In this document: in pieces, positions 56,291 to 64,000 of the stretch
Layout: each line of letters opens with the position of its first letter
How positions within the stretch are numbered: position 1 is the stretch's first letter
Notes under the pieces: model-generated
Databases searched by the model: none
Told to the model about the DNA's origin: nothing
Seen by the model: only the letters and a program-made list of their open reading frames with translations
Made by a program: the position numbers and the translations under genes
Source of the DNA: Rummeliibacillus sp963792445
GTDB lineage: Bacteria; Bacillota; Bacilli; Bacillales_A; Planococcaceae
Direction of reading: 5' to 3'
Assembly: GCA_963792445.1 (NCBI GenBank)
Contig: CAWBWO010000017.1
Span: 434,001 to 498,000 of the forward strand
Length of the DNA stretch: 64,000 nt

Positions 56291-57307
56291 TTATGCATTT
56301 TGTAGTCGTTGTTTTTGCAAATCTGCTGCTACATCTAAGATCATATCTTCTTGGCCACCGACAATCTTCAATTCGCCAAGCTTAATTAAAATATCTCTCA
56401 CATCTACATTAAATTGTTTCGATGCTTTTTGTGCATGAAGCAAGAAGCTTGAATATACACCTGCATAGCCTAAGACTAAACTATCTCTAGTAATTTCTTG
56501 AGGTTTTTGTAAGATTGGTGCTACGATTTCTTCTGCAACATCCATTAATTTGTATAAATCAATCCCTGTTTCAATCCCTTTTTTATCAAGAACTGCTGCT
56601 AATACCTCTGTTTGCGTATTGCCTGCACCTGCACCAAGGCATCGAATACTACCATCAATGCGAGTTGCTCCGTTTTCTATTGCTACAAGTGAATTGGCCA
56701 TTGCAAGTGATAAATTGTTATGTGCATGGAATCCGACTTCAGCTGTAGTTAATGCATCTTTAAGTGCTTTAATACGATCTGCCACTTGTTCTGGTAGTAA
56801 TGCGCCAGCAGAATCTACAACATAAACTGTATCTGCACCGTATGATTCCATTAACTTCGCTTGCTCAACGATTTTCTTAGCATCTGCCATATGTGACATC
56901 ATTAAAAAGCCAACTGTCTCTAGTCCAAGTTCTTTTGCGATGGATAAGTGCTGAGCTGAAACATCAGCTTCCGTAACATGTGTTGCAACTCGAGCAAGTT
57001 TCACCCCAAGATTAGCAGCTTCTTTTAAATGTTTGCGAGTACCGATTCCTGGAATGGAAAGTACGGCAATTTTCGCTTGCTTTGCTGTTTCTACTGCTGC
57101 TTCAATTAGCTTCATCTCATCTGTTAAAGACAAGCCATATTGTAAGGATGAACCACCTAATCCATCACCATGTGCAACTTCAATATATGGGACATTTGCT
57201 TCATCTAAACCTTTAACAATATTTTTTACTTGTTCTACAGTAAATTGGTGCTTGATCGCATGACTACCATCTCGTAATGCAACTTCAGTTAAAATGACTT
57301 TACTCAT
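56291..57307 (-). CDS. 4-hydroxy-2-oxovalerate aldolase
   Basis: Cleaves 4-hydroxy-2-oxovalerate to pyruvate and acetaldehyde. The 338-aa DmpG/MhpE-type protein has the catalytic opening LTEVALRDGSHAIKHQF, metal-binding GFHAHNNLSLAMANS and RIDGSIRCLGAGAGNTQTE. It forms a channelling complex with the acylating acetaldehyde dehydrogenase in this family, whose gene is 17 bp upstream. ATG 57307 has GGGGGA 7 nt upstream; the longer frame would overlap that neighbour. Confidence 0.95.
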   Translation of the reverse strand: MSKVILTEVALRDGSHAIKHQFTVEQVKNIVKGLDEANVPYIEVAHGDGLGGSSLQYGLSLTDEMKLIEAAVETAKQAKIAVLSIPGIGTRKHLKEAANLGVKLARVATHVTEADVSAQHLSIAKELGLETVGFLMMSHMADAKKIVEQAKLMESYGADTVYVVDSAGALLPEQVADRIKALKDALTTAEVGFHAHNNLSLAMANSLVAIENGATRIDGSIRCLGAGAGNTQTEVLAAVLDKKGIETGIDLYKLMDVAEEIVAPILQKPQEITRDSLVLGYAGVYSSFLLHAQKASKQFNVDVRDILIKLGELKIVGGQEDMILDVAADLQKQRLQNA

Positions 57308-57324
57308 CGAACGTTCCCCCTTAA

Positions 57325-58200
57325 TTATTGATTGACTAATTGTTTCGCCCATTCTTCTGCTACATTGACAGCGGCTGCAGTCATAATATCTAAATTTCCT
57401 GAGAATTTTGGTAAATAATCGCCGGCACCTTCAACTTCAAGGAAAACCGTTACACGATTGTCCTCAATGATTGGCTCTTGTTTTAAATGATAGCCTGGAA
57501 CGTATTTTTGTACGCTTTTTTCCATTTCATGAATAGATTTCACAATAGCATCTTGATCTACAACATCCCCATCTAATAAGCAGTGAACGGTATCACGCAT
57601 CATGATTGGAGGTTCTGCTGGATTTAAGAGGATAATCGCTTTACCAACCTCTGCTCCCCCTACAGTTTCAAGTGCACGGGATGTTGTTTCAGTGAATTCA
57701 TCAATATTTGCACGAGTACCTGGACCTGCACTGCAGCTAGAAATCGTTGCTACGATTTCACCATATTTAACATGTTGAACACGATTAATCGCATGGATCA
57801 TTGGAATTGTTGCTTGTCCGCCGCAAGTTACCATATTCACATTATCTGCTTGTAAATGTTGATGTAGATTTACTGCTGGAATAACAGCTGGACCAACTGC
57901 TGCAGGTGTTAAATCTAGTACTTTCTTACCTGCTTCCTTTAAAAGTTTTGCATGTTCGATATGTGCATATGCGGAAGTGGCATCGAAAATAATATCAGCT
58001 AACTCTGGACGTTCCAAAAATCCATCGATTCCTGTATAGATCGCTTCATATCCATATTCCTTTGCAAGACGTAGTCCATCTGAATTTTCATCTATACCAA
58101 TAACTGTTGTTAACTCAAGAACATTTGAGCGACGTAATTTCATCATCAAATCCGTTCCAATATTCCCTGATCCAAGCACTGCAACTTTTACTTTTGACAT
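57325..58200 (-). CDS. Acetaldehyde dehydrogenase (acylating)
   Basis: Converts the aldolase's acetaldehyde to acetyl-CoA with NAD and CoA. The 291-aa DmpF/MhpF-type protein has the N-terminal Rossmann motif VAVLGSGNIGTDLMMKL, the catalytic Cys in NMVTCGGQATIPMIHA and the CoA-region SSCSAGPGTRANIDEFT. It is the middle gene of the three-gene operon dioxygenase-dehydrogenase-aldolase. It is full length for the family. Confidence 0.95.
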   Translation of the reverse strand: MSKVKVAVLGSGNIGTDLMMKLRRSNVLELTTVIGIDENSDGLRLAKEYGYEAIYTGIDGFLERPELADIIFDATSAYAHIEHAKLLKEAGKKVLDLTPAAVGPAVIPAVNLHQHLQADNVNMVTCGGQATIPMIHAINRVQHVKYGEIVATISSCSAGPGTRANIDEFTETTSRALETVGGAEVGKAIILLNPAEPPIMMRDTVHCLLDGDVVDQDAIVKSIHEMEKSVQKYVPGYHLKQEPIIEDNRVTVFLEVEGAGDYLPKFSGNLDIMTAAAVNVAEEWAKQLVNQ

Positions 58201-58278
58201 ATTTGACTCTCCCCTTTTCTAGTCAATAATAAATGAAAAGAAGGTAATCCCCATTCCTGGTTCATACCTTTTGTTCAA

Positions 58279-59232
58279 CTAGCGTTCTACCTTCTCTTTA
58301 ATCCATTCTTTGTTTAATGGAGTAGTTTCATAGAAGCTTTCTGGGCATTCAGAACCCCACCATAAGCGTCCGTGATTTGTGTATTCTTCTTTTGTCCACT
58401 CAATAGGCTCACAATCTAAATCACGGTGATAGTCTTGAGCATAGATTTCGATACGATGTCCATCTGGGTCGCGGATGTATAAGAAAAATGCATTTGTTGC
58501 ACCGTGACGACCAGGTCCGTAGTTAATGGATTGACGGTAGCCAGCGTCAGCAAGCAAATCTGCCGTACGGATTACACCAGGAACGCCCTCTACGATATAA
58601 GCAACATGATGAAGTGCTGCTTGAGGTGCTTTTACTAATGCAACATCGTGAGTAGTCGTTGCACGACGTGTCCATGCAGCAAATTTTTCGTTAGTGTCTT
58701 GAACGTATTCTGAGATACTGAAGCCTAATGCTTGCCAGTATTCTAGTGCTTTATCAACATCTGTTACACGTAAATTCATATGGTCAATTTTCAATGGTGG
58801 AATCCCTTTAATCGTATGTAGATTACGCATTGGATGTGGTAATTTTCCGTTTTCTCCACGCATTTCGATTTGTTTCATTGAGTGATAAAATACTACCGGA
58901 TGACCATTAGGCTCAGCAACTTTTAAGCATGCGCCTAGGCCAGGATGAAAACCATCTTCTACGTATTCATTTGGAATACCTTGTTTGTCATGCCATTCTT
59001 TTAATTCAAGCAAATATTCTGGTGTTGATACGCGTAATCCAAAGTTTGCTAATGCTGCATATGAATGTTCAGTTAAGATTAATGAATATTCATCGAATTC
59101 TTCAATTGCACGTAAATACAAGCTTTTGCCTACTTGTTTTACTTCGATAAAGCCCAATGTATCTACATAAAAATGTCTAGATTTCTCTAGATCTGTAACA
59201 TATAACTCTGAAAATCCTAAGCGTAATATCAT
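58279..59232 (-). CDS. Extradiol ring-cleavage dioxygenase (catechol 2,3-dioxygenase type)
   Basis: A 317-aa two-domain type I extradiol dioxygenase (vicinal oxygen chelate fold). The first domain starts LGFSELYVTDLEKSRHFY; the second holds the iron ligands: His in KIDHMNLRV, His in LHHVAYIVEG and Glu in GHRIEIYAQDY. The end DCEPIEWTKEEYTNHGRLWWG resembles homoprotocatechuate-type enzymes, so the substrate may carry a side chain. ATG 59232 has GGAG 9 nt upstream; ATG 59241 abuts it and is rejected. It is first in its operon, with a cre-like palindrome 54 bp upstream. Confidence 0.93.
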   Translation of the reverse strand: MILRLGFSELYVTDLEKSRHFYVDTLGFIEVKQVGKSLYLRAIEEFDEYSLILTEHSYAALANFGLRVSTPEYLLELKEWHDKQGIPNEYVEDGFHPGLGACLKVAEPNGHPVVFYHSMKQIEMRGENGKLPHPMRNLHTIKGIPPLKIDHMNLRVTDVDKALEYWQALGFSISEYVQDTNEKFAAWTRRATTTHDVALVKAPQAALHHVAYIVEGVPGVIRTADLLADAGYRQSINYGPGRHGATNAFFLYIRDPDGHRIEIYAQDYHRDLDCEPIEWTKEEYTNHGRLWWGSECPESFYETTPLNKEWIKEKVER

Positions 59233-59285
59233 ATTTTCCATCTCCTTAGTGTTGTTTAAACTTTTTAGTTAACAATCCATTTACG

Positions 59286-59305
59286 AAAAGTAAACGCTTA
59301 CTTTT
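59286..59305 (-). promoter_or_regulatory. cre-like palindrome upstream of the ring-cleavage operon
   Basis: AAAAGTAAACGCTTACTTTT is a near-perfect palindrome. The inner GTAAACGCTTAC fits the cre core, while the outer T and A of the consensus are A and T. It stands 54 bp before the dioxygenase start codon, almost the same place as the perfect cre of the other operon. Confidence 0.55.
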
Positions 59306-59711
59306 GATTTGGATGTTAACTTTTAGTCGTTACTGTCATACTAAATCATTGGAAAAAACACTGTCAATTAGATTTCAGAATATTTCGTTTTTTAAGCAAA
59401 AACTGTTTATTGAAAAACAAACAATCGTATAAATTTGTCCTTTTAATCTTTAAAATTTAGCTCGGAAATTGGTCGATTTTATTGGAATTTCTATGAATAG
59501 GACATTAAAATTCGTGAAAAATAGTAAAATAAGTTTTGTTATTTTTGTGTGTCAATTTCGTAAGTTGCGAAATAAACAACTTAAACATTTTTTGTTTATC
59601 CGCGATTTCGACCAGTACATCCATGGTTTTCTGACTTCACTTCCACGGTATTCCAAATTTTATCCGCGTACACAACAATTTATATCCTCCTCTTTCAAGC
59701 GGATTTAATTA
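59306..59711. other. Intergenic region behind the catabolic island
   Basis: About 400 bp, A+T-rich. A plus-strand frame of 79 codons (59469-59708) has no ribosome binding site and no protein-like composition. I see no gene, repeat or RNA motif here. Confidence 0.5.
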
Positions 59712-59713
59712 GT

Positions 59714-59755
59714 TAAAAAAATGCTCAAGCGAATAAAATCGCTTGAGCATTTATA
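59714..59755 (-). terminator. Terminator, distal
   Basis: AATGCTCAAGCGA/TCGCTTGAGCATT with seven T following on the minus strand. Confidence 0.85.
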
Positions 59756-59799
59756 TTTAAATTAAGAATCACAATGACTTTGGAATCATTGCAAATTAT

Positions 59800-59852
59800 A
59801 TAAAAAAGTGAAAGCAAATGGATATTTTCACCACTTACTTTCACTTTTTTCA
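59800..59852. terminator. Terminator directly behind the DUF2231 gene
   Basis: AAAAAAGTGAAAG pairs with CTTTCACTTTTTT around a 23-nt loop; it and the distal hairpin form a double terminator for the leftward operon. Confidence 0.75.
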
Positions 59853-59877
59853 TACCAGCTTAATCATTGTTTCACTG

Positions 59878-60342
59878 TTATTTATTCGTGTTAGTCACTG
59901 CTGTGTGCTGATTTTCATAAACAATTTTGCCACCTAGGTGGCCTGTTGTTGCTAATGATGCGATTCCTGCAATACTTAGAAGTACAATAAGTGCTGAAAT
60001 CAGACCGTTTTTTAAGAATTTTGGTCTCCACTTGATCAATGAGTGTTTGAATACTAATTTGATGACTGCTAATACACTGAATAGAATCATTGAGATTGAT
60101 GCAAAGAATGAATGAGTTTCTATTTGGTTATGTACCCCTCGTCCCAAATTATTGTAAGCAAATCTTTCTGCTCCGTCACCTGATGCAAGTGCTGCGAATC
60201 CTGATAGCACACCAATAACGAGTAAGAATGTACCTATTTTATTTAACGTATCTTTTTTCATTGCTAAATTGATGATTTCAACAACTGCCCCTAGAACTAA
60301 TAGCGCAATTGGAAAATGGACAATCGATGGATGTAATGGCAT
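59878..60342 (-). CDS. DUF2231 four-helix membrane protein
   Basis: A 154-aa membrane protein with four hydrophobic segments and the DUF2231 opening PLHPSIVHFPIALLVLGAV (conserved His residues in an amphipathic start). A conserved His pair sits near the GVHNQIETHSFF loop, suggestive of haem or metal binding but unproven. ATG 60342 has AAAGGAG 9 nt upstream. It is last of a leftward run with a hypothetical gene, dedA and a glycosyltransferase. Confidence 0.85.
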   Translation of the reverse strand: MPLHPSIVHFPIALLVLGAVVEIINLAMKKDTLNKIGTFLLVIGVLSGFAALASGDGAERFAYNNLGRGVHNQIETHSFFASISMILFSVLAVIKLVFKHSLIKWRPKFLKNGLISALIVLLSIAGIASLATTGHLGGKIVYENQHTAVTNTNK

Positions 60343-60420
60343 TTCTAAAATCTCCTTTCTTATTTCATCCTTATTATACGAAATCAAACTGAAATAAACC
60401 TGAAATTCGAAATTAGAAAA

Positions 60421-60978
60421 TTAAACTAAAACTCCATCAAGAATGTAATTTATTTCACTTTTTAAATATTCTTCAAAGACGGTTAATTGTTCTTCATTTT
60501 GAATTTTTTCAAGGAGTTGATTTACAAACTGTTTGTTCTCTTGATCTTGGATATCGTTTTTCACCAAAGATTCCAAAAAATGAACTAAGAGCAATTTTCG
60601 ATTTTCCTTCAGTTCCTCAACCAATGCAATCCCATGACCTCTTTCTAATTGAAAAGGTATTTTTTCAAAAGGAATTGCAGTCATTACTTCAATTCCTGTT
60701 ACTTTGTTAGGTTCTCCAACAAGCAAAATGCCCGCTTTACCTGTGTGTATTTCAAATTCGCCTGTTACTTTATCATTGTTTTCGGAAAATAATACAACTT
60801 GTTCTTTTCTATAATCCAGAGCATTTACAAAGTTTATAACAGTTGGGTGTACGTTTAATTCAGCTTCTACTGTCGTTTCATCATCATTTGATAATGAATC
60901 TTTATATTCGATTAATCGTAAATTCCCCTTTTGAATTGGAATTTCTGTACCTTTTATCAATACTTTTTCTATATTCAT
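60421..60978 (-). CDS. Hypothetical protein, two-domain, cytoplasmic
   Basis: A 185-aa protein I do not recognise. The first ~110 residues look beta-rich (VLIKGTEIPIQKGNLRLIEY); the last ~70 are helical and acidic (ESLVKNDIQDQENKQFVNQL). No signal peptide or membrane segment. AAGGAG precedes the ATG. It lies in the dedA-containing leftward run, so it may share its membrane-related context. Confidence 0.7.
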   Translation of the reverse strand: MNIEKVLIKGTEIPIQKGNLRLIEYKDSLSNDDETTVEAELNVHPTVINFVNALDYRKEQVVLFSENNDKVTGEFEIHTGKAGILLVGEPNKVTGIEVMTAIPFEKIPFQLERGHGIALVEELKENRKLLLVHFLESLVKNDIQDQENKQFVNQLLEKIQNEEQLTVFEEYLKSEINYILDGVLV

Positions 60979-61022
60979 AGTAAATGCTCCTTATTTTGAT
61001 TCTTGATGAATAATTTTTGTAT

Positions 61023-61646
61023 TTATAATTGGTGTAGGATCTTGTGAATCATATTTTTTATTTGAACGCTGAATTTTTTCCATATAAGTATGATTGCTAT
61101 TAATACAACAGCCACAATACATCCTACAATAAGGTACTTTGTCATCATTGTTTGGAGTAATTCCCAATGCTTTCCTAACATCCTTCCCATGTAGACAAAT
61201 ACGCTCACCCATAAAAGTGAACCAATGTATGCGTATATAGCAAATGTTCTAAAAGGAAGTCGAGTTATTCCTGAAAAGTATCCTGTTACATGTCGAACTC
61301 CAGGAATGAAATAAGCAATGATTAATAATTTATCTCCATACTTACTGAACCACTTAGAGGTTTTGACCAAAAGTTTTGGTTTTAGATGAAATACCTTTCC
61401 GTATTTCTCAAAGAATGGCAATCCTAATTTATAACCAACAAAATAGGATATCGTTACCCCGATCGAAGTGCCAATCCAAGCTATGAGAATACTGAGAAAG
61501 AGATTTAATTCACCATTAAATACAAGATAACCACAATAACTCATTAGAACATCACCTGGTAGAGGTAAGGCAATTAATTCAAGCATTAGTGCAACGAATA
61601 ATACGACATATCCGTATTGATTCAAATAGGCAGTTACATCTCCCAA
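61023..61646 (-). CDS. DedA family membrane protein (VTT domain)
   Basis: A 207-aa polytopic membrane protein of the DedA/VTT family with the motif LPLPGDVLMSYCGYL near the start. The signature FIPGVRHVTGYFSGITRLPFRTF, with its conserved Arg and Gly, follows near residue 110. DedA proteins act in lipid (undecaprenyl phosphate or phosphatidylethanolamine) translocation and membrane homeostasis. Start TTG 61646 has GAAGGAAGG 7 nt before it. It follows the glycosyltransferase by 15 bp. Confidence 0.92.
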   Translation of the reverse strand: MGDVTAYLNQYGYVVLFVALMLELIALPLPGDVLMSYCGYLVFNGELNLFLSILIAWIGTSIGVTISYFVGYKLGLPFFEKYGKVFHLKPKLLVKTSKWFSKYGDKLLIIAYFIPGVRHVTGYFSGITRLPFRTFAIYAYIGSLLWVSVFVYMGRMLGKHWELLQTMMTKYLIVGCIVAVVLIAIILIWKKFSVQIKNMIHKILHQL

Positions 61647-61661
61647 GGTAAGTCCTTCCTT

Positions 61662-62837
61662 CTATACTCTTGCAACTGTTAATTGGATGGCTGGCTTTGA
61701 AGCAACAAATGGAATACGGTTTGTTTTGTTTTCTAACATCCAATTCATTACTTCCATCAATTGATCTGGTGTATCAATTTCTAATCCTTGTTGATAAAGA
61801 TTTATAGATTGTTCCCAGAGTACCATTTGCGAAGTATGATCTAATATCCTATTCAATTGACTTTCCAATTTAGATTCTTGATCTAATTCAAATACTAGTT
61901 GGTGTTTTTTTAAATAGGTCATGTTTATTTCTTCTTGTCCAGGAAGATAAGAATGAACAAAGATAGGAAGTCTTTTTTTCAACACTTCGCTAATCGTTAC
62001 ACCACCTGGTTTAGTAATAATCGCATCTACTTTATCATAAATATCGTTCATTTCTTCTCTTGAAGAAATATATGGCAATGGTTTGATATGATCTAAATCC
62101 CAAGAAGAAATTTCATCATATAGTTCCTTATTATTCCCACATAGTACTAAGAAATCATATCGTGTAGATTTTTTCATATCATCTGCTAATCTTAAAATTC
62201 CGCCTAATCCACTATTTCCCCCTGCAACTAATATTTGTTGTTTTCCTGCATGTCTCTTTCTTATAGGGGTTTTTATAATTTCTTCATGAACTGGAATTCC
62301 TGACACAATAATATTTTCTCTAGGAACATGATATGAATTTATTAAGTTTTCTTTTACTTCTTGACTTGGTACAAGATGAAGATCAATACCTTCTTTTGCC
62401 CAAACACTATTTATAAAGAAATCAGTATAAACATTAACAATTGGACCATTAAATACTCCGTTTATTTTCAAAATGCTACATAAATAAGACGGAAATCCAT
62501 GTGTACAAACAATGGCATCTGGTTTTTCTTCAGCAATCAATTGCTCCATTTTTTTTAAGAAATACCCTTGATATAATTTATAAGCACTCTTTGTTTGTTT
62601 TGAACTGTTGAAAAGTTTTTTGTATACCAAATTATAAGAACTTGGTGCAAAACGAATCCATTTTAAATAAGAGCTAGATATTATTTTTTCTAATTTTTCA
62701 TTTGAATAACTCATTAAATCTATTTTTTTCAATATTAATTCTTCGTTTCGAATTTTTAACATATCCATTATTGCGTCTGCAACTTGATGGTGTCCTGATT
62801 GCATTCGCATGAGTGGAAAGAATAGAATCTTTTTCAA
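61662..62837 (-). CDS. UgtP/MGDG-synthase-like glycosyltransferase (GT28)
   Basis: A 391-aa GT-B enzyme of the processive diacylglycerol glucosyltransferase / MurG type. N-terminal FFPLMRMQSGHHQVADAI contains the family's SGH motif. The C-terminal nucleotide-sugar site shows VAGGNSGLGG, IITKPGGVTISE and a PGQEEINMTYL. It probably glycosylates a membrane lipid; together with dedA this is a membrane-lipid operon. It is a diverged relative rather than a strict UgtP. TTG 62837 is the start, with GGAG about 10 nt upstream. Confidence 0.85.
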   Translation of the reverse strand: MKKILFFPLMRMQSGHHQVADAIMDMLKIRNEELILKKIDLMSYSNEKLEKIISSSYLKWIRFAPSSYNLVYKKLFNSSKQTKSAYKLYQGYFLKKMEQLIAEEKPDAIVCTHGFPSYLCSILKINGVFNGPIVNVYTDFFINSVWAKEGIDLHLVPSQEVKENLINSYHVPRENIIVSGIPVHEEIIKTPIRKRHAGKQQILVAGGNSGLGGILRLADDMKKSTRYDFLVLCGNNKELYDEISSWDLDHIKPLPYISSREEMNDIYDKVDAIITKPGGVTISEVLKKRLPIFVHSYLPGQEEINMTYLKKHQLVFELDQESKLESQLNRILDHTSQMVLWEQSINLYQQGLEIDTPDQLMEVMNWMLENKTNRIPFVASKPAIQLTVARV

Positions 62838-63102
62838 TTTTATGAACTCCTTTTTGTTTAGAAGTTTTTATTTTTTATTTTAGTTTTTTTATAACTTAAC
62901 AATTAGACAATAACATGAAAATAATAATTTACTTTGGTTTTAATTTATTTTTAATGTAATTTTCAGTTGCTATATAGTTATGGCTGCTAAATCTTGAGCT
63001 TTTATATAGGGTTTTTATTACAGAAAACAGAATCATCCTGTTTTATATGTTCGATATTCTCATTCCCGTTTCCTGTAAAGATTAAGCATTTGAATCAATT
63101 TC

Positions 63103-63330
63103 ATAAAGTGAAACTTCAATCAGTGGGGGTTTTCTTCCGACGTACAGGACGTACTAGTGCCAACGTTGCCACAGGACATGGCGTTTTTAGTTGGCCATCC
63201 CCCACTGATTGTTAGTCTGATCGCAAGATCGTAGGCTTTCAATCGATCGCAGTAATTATCGTCAACCGCTGCTTCTTTGAATTTTCTAAAGCCCTGCAGT
63301 TGAGTCAAAAGACAGTTAATGCGGGATAAA
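63103..63330 (+). repeat. Intergenic structured repeat, copy 5
   Basis: Same left end and outer stem as the other copies. GTAC-AGGAC-GTAC is present; the second hairpin reads GCCACAGGACATGGC, with C-G replaced by a weaker C-A. The middle block differs (TCGCAAGATCGTAGGCTTTC). It ends GTTAATGCGGGATAAA. The left end faces the glycosyltransferase start, 266 bp away. Confidence 0.85.
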
Positions 63331-63356
63331 TTTGTATCAACTAACTGTTTACATAT

Positions 63357-63402
63357 AAAAAGACGTTCACTACGTAATTTAGTTACCGGTGAACGTCTTT
63401 TT
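63357..63402. terminator. Bidirectional terminator behind the second dedA
   Basis: AAAAAGACGTTCAC pairs with GTGAACGTCTTTTT, flanked by A- and T-rich ends; it ends the leftward dedA paralogue. Confidence 0.9.
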
Positions 63403-63418
63403 ATTGGAGAATTGCTTA

Positions 63419-64000
63419 TTATTTTTTTGATATAAATTTCTTGATCAATACATAAATGATAAATATTACGAATAATGCAACGCCAACATAAGGAACATAC
63501 TTAGGGTTAATATTAATTGAATTTGCTGTAAAATAACCTACTAAAATAATTGGGATCGTCCAGATGACACTACCTAATAATGAAAATAGAAAGAAACGAC
63601 CAAATGGAACTTTGGATATGCCTGCAAAGTACGGGCTTAATTGACGAATACCCGGTAGATAAAAACCAAATGTGATGGTTTTATAAGCACTTTTCTTATA
63701 TCTATTTTCGATATTTCCCCATCTTTCTTGGGTTAAGCCAATGTATTTACCAAACTTATTGATAAATGGTGTACCTAGATATCTCCCACAAGCGTATGCA
63801 ACAAGCATTCCTATAAAAGCCCCTAATTCTGTATAGATAAGAGCTGGTCCCATCGAAAGTTGATGGTGACTTATTAGGATTCCTGTTAAAAATAGTAATG
63901 ATTCTTCTGGTGCTGGAATCCCAACAATTCCAAAGAATAAACAAACAAACAGAATTATATAACCATATAAACCAATATATTGTGTAATTGCATCTATACT
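63419..64000 (-). CDS. DedA family membrane protein, N-terminus beyond the window
   Basis: A second DedA/VTT protein on the same strand. The open frame runs off the window's right edge, so 193 residues are visible and the start is missing. The visible part has IGLYGYIILFVCLFFGIVGI, then PAPEESLLFLTGIL and the signature FYLPGIRQLSPYFAGISKVPFGRF, and ends VLIKKFISKK. It is a paralogue of the 61023-61646 gene, separated by repeat copy 5 and the glycosyltransferase. Its role is presumably in lipid carrier translocation, by family. Confidence 0.88.
   Translation of the reverse strand, partial: SIDAITQYIGLYGYIILFVCLFFGIVGIPAPEESLLFLTGILISHHQLSMGPALIYTELGAFIGMLVAYACGRYLGTPFINKFGKYIGLTQERWGNIENRYKKSAYKTITFGFYLPGIRQLSPYFAGISKVPFGRFFLFSLLGSVIWTIPIILVGYFTANSININPKYVPYVGVALFVIFIIYVLIKKFISKK

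Noticed and set aside
47334..59305. Prophage or integrative element origin of the catabolic island
   Set aside because: No integrase, transposase, tRNA or attachment-like repeat flanks it; base composition looks like the neighbours by eye.
59469..59708. 79-codon plus-strand frame
   Set aside because: No ribosome binding site, composition typical of random A+T-rich DNA, no family resemblance.
60991..61212. Small Cys-rich gene inside dedA
   Set aside because: It is a shifted frame within the DedA coding sequence with no start signal of its own.
3767..63330. Insertion sequence or group II intron for the dispersed repeat
   Set aside because: Copies are 150-270 bp, non-coding, with no transposase or terminal target duplications that I could see.

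Overview
The window is a low-G+C, spore-forming Firmicute chromosome segment. The gene order rpsD / tyrS / acsA-acuABC / ccpA / aroA / ytxGH / murC / sftA / ytpRQP / ytoP / ytzB / ytnP / trmB / dat / pepV / ytzE / ytgP / ytfP matches the ytx-ytp region of Bacillus subtilis. Protein flavour (a large PilM/FtsA-like protein beside aroA, a PBP1A beside tyrS, a CotD-type coat gene) suggests a Planococcaceae/Caryophanaceae member near Lysinibacillus or Rummeliibacillus. That placement is an inference; no rRNA gene or other decisive marker is present.

Layout. 1-2.1 kb: the 5' part of a leftward gene, rpsD with a structured leader, and a frameshifted cotD-like coat gene. 2.2-3.7 kb: a sulfide/persulfide module (CstR repressor, rhodanese, TauE exporter). 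4.1-11.1 kb: a BtuF-like protein, tyrS under a tyrosine T-box, a class A PBP, and a quinone-oxidoreductase-like gene whose start codon appears to be ACG. 11.3-18.4 kb: acetyl-CoA synthetase with its acetylation control operon (acuABC), ccpA and aroA. 18.5-34.9 kb: a broken PilM/FtsA-like gene, ytxGH, murC, sftA (frameshifted), ytpRQP and small housekeeping genes. 35-47 kb: a NERD-like protein, dat, three parallel beta-helix units in two genes, pepV, ytzE, a pseudouridine synthase, ytgP and ytfP. 47.3-59.3 kb: an aromatic meta-cleavage catabolic island. 59.8-64 kb: a membrane/lipid group (DUF2231, hypothetical, two DedA proteins, UgtP-like glycosyltransferase).

The catabolic island encodes a plausible complete route. 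A two-component flavin monooxygenase (acyl-CoA-dehydrogenase-fold oxygenase plus flavin reductase) has its own FAD synthetase-like gene. An extradiol dioxygenase, a C-C hydrolase, a 2-oxopent-4-enoate hydratase, a 4-hydroxy-2-oxovalerate aldolase and an acylating acetaldehyde dehydrogenase would then yield pyruvate and acetyl-CoA. An MFS transporter and a V4R/PucR-type regulator complete it. Each of the two operons has a cre or cre-like palindrome about 50 bp before its first start codon, which links the island to the CcpA encoded in the same window. A 21-bp-periodic repeat array lies between the regulator and the monooxygenase operon.

Two themes stand out. First, at least seven genes carry 1-2 nt indels, many at short homopolymers; sftA and three genes of the island are among them, so true decay must be separated from base-calling error. 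Second, five copies (plus one relative in the tyrS leader) of an intergenic structured repeat carry hairpins with CAGGAYG loops, and all six lie upstream of a leftward gene in the same orientation.
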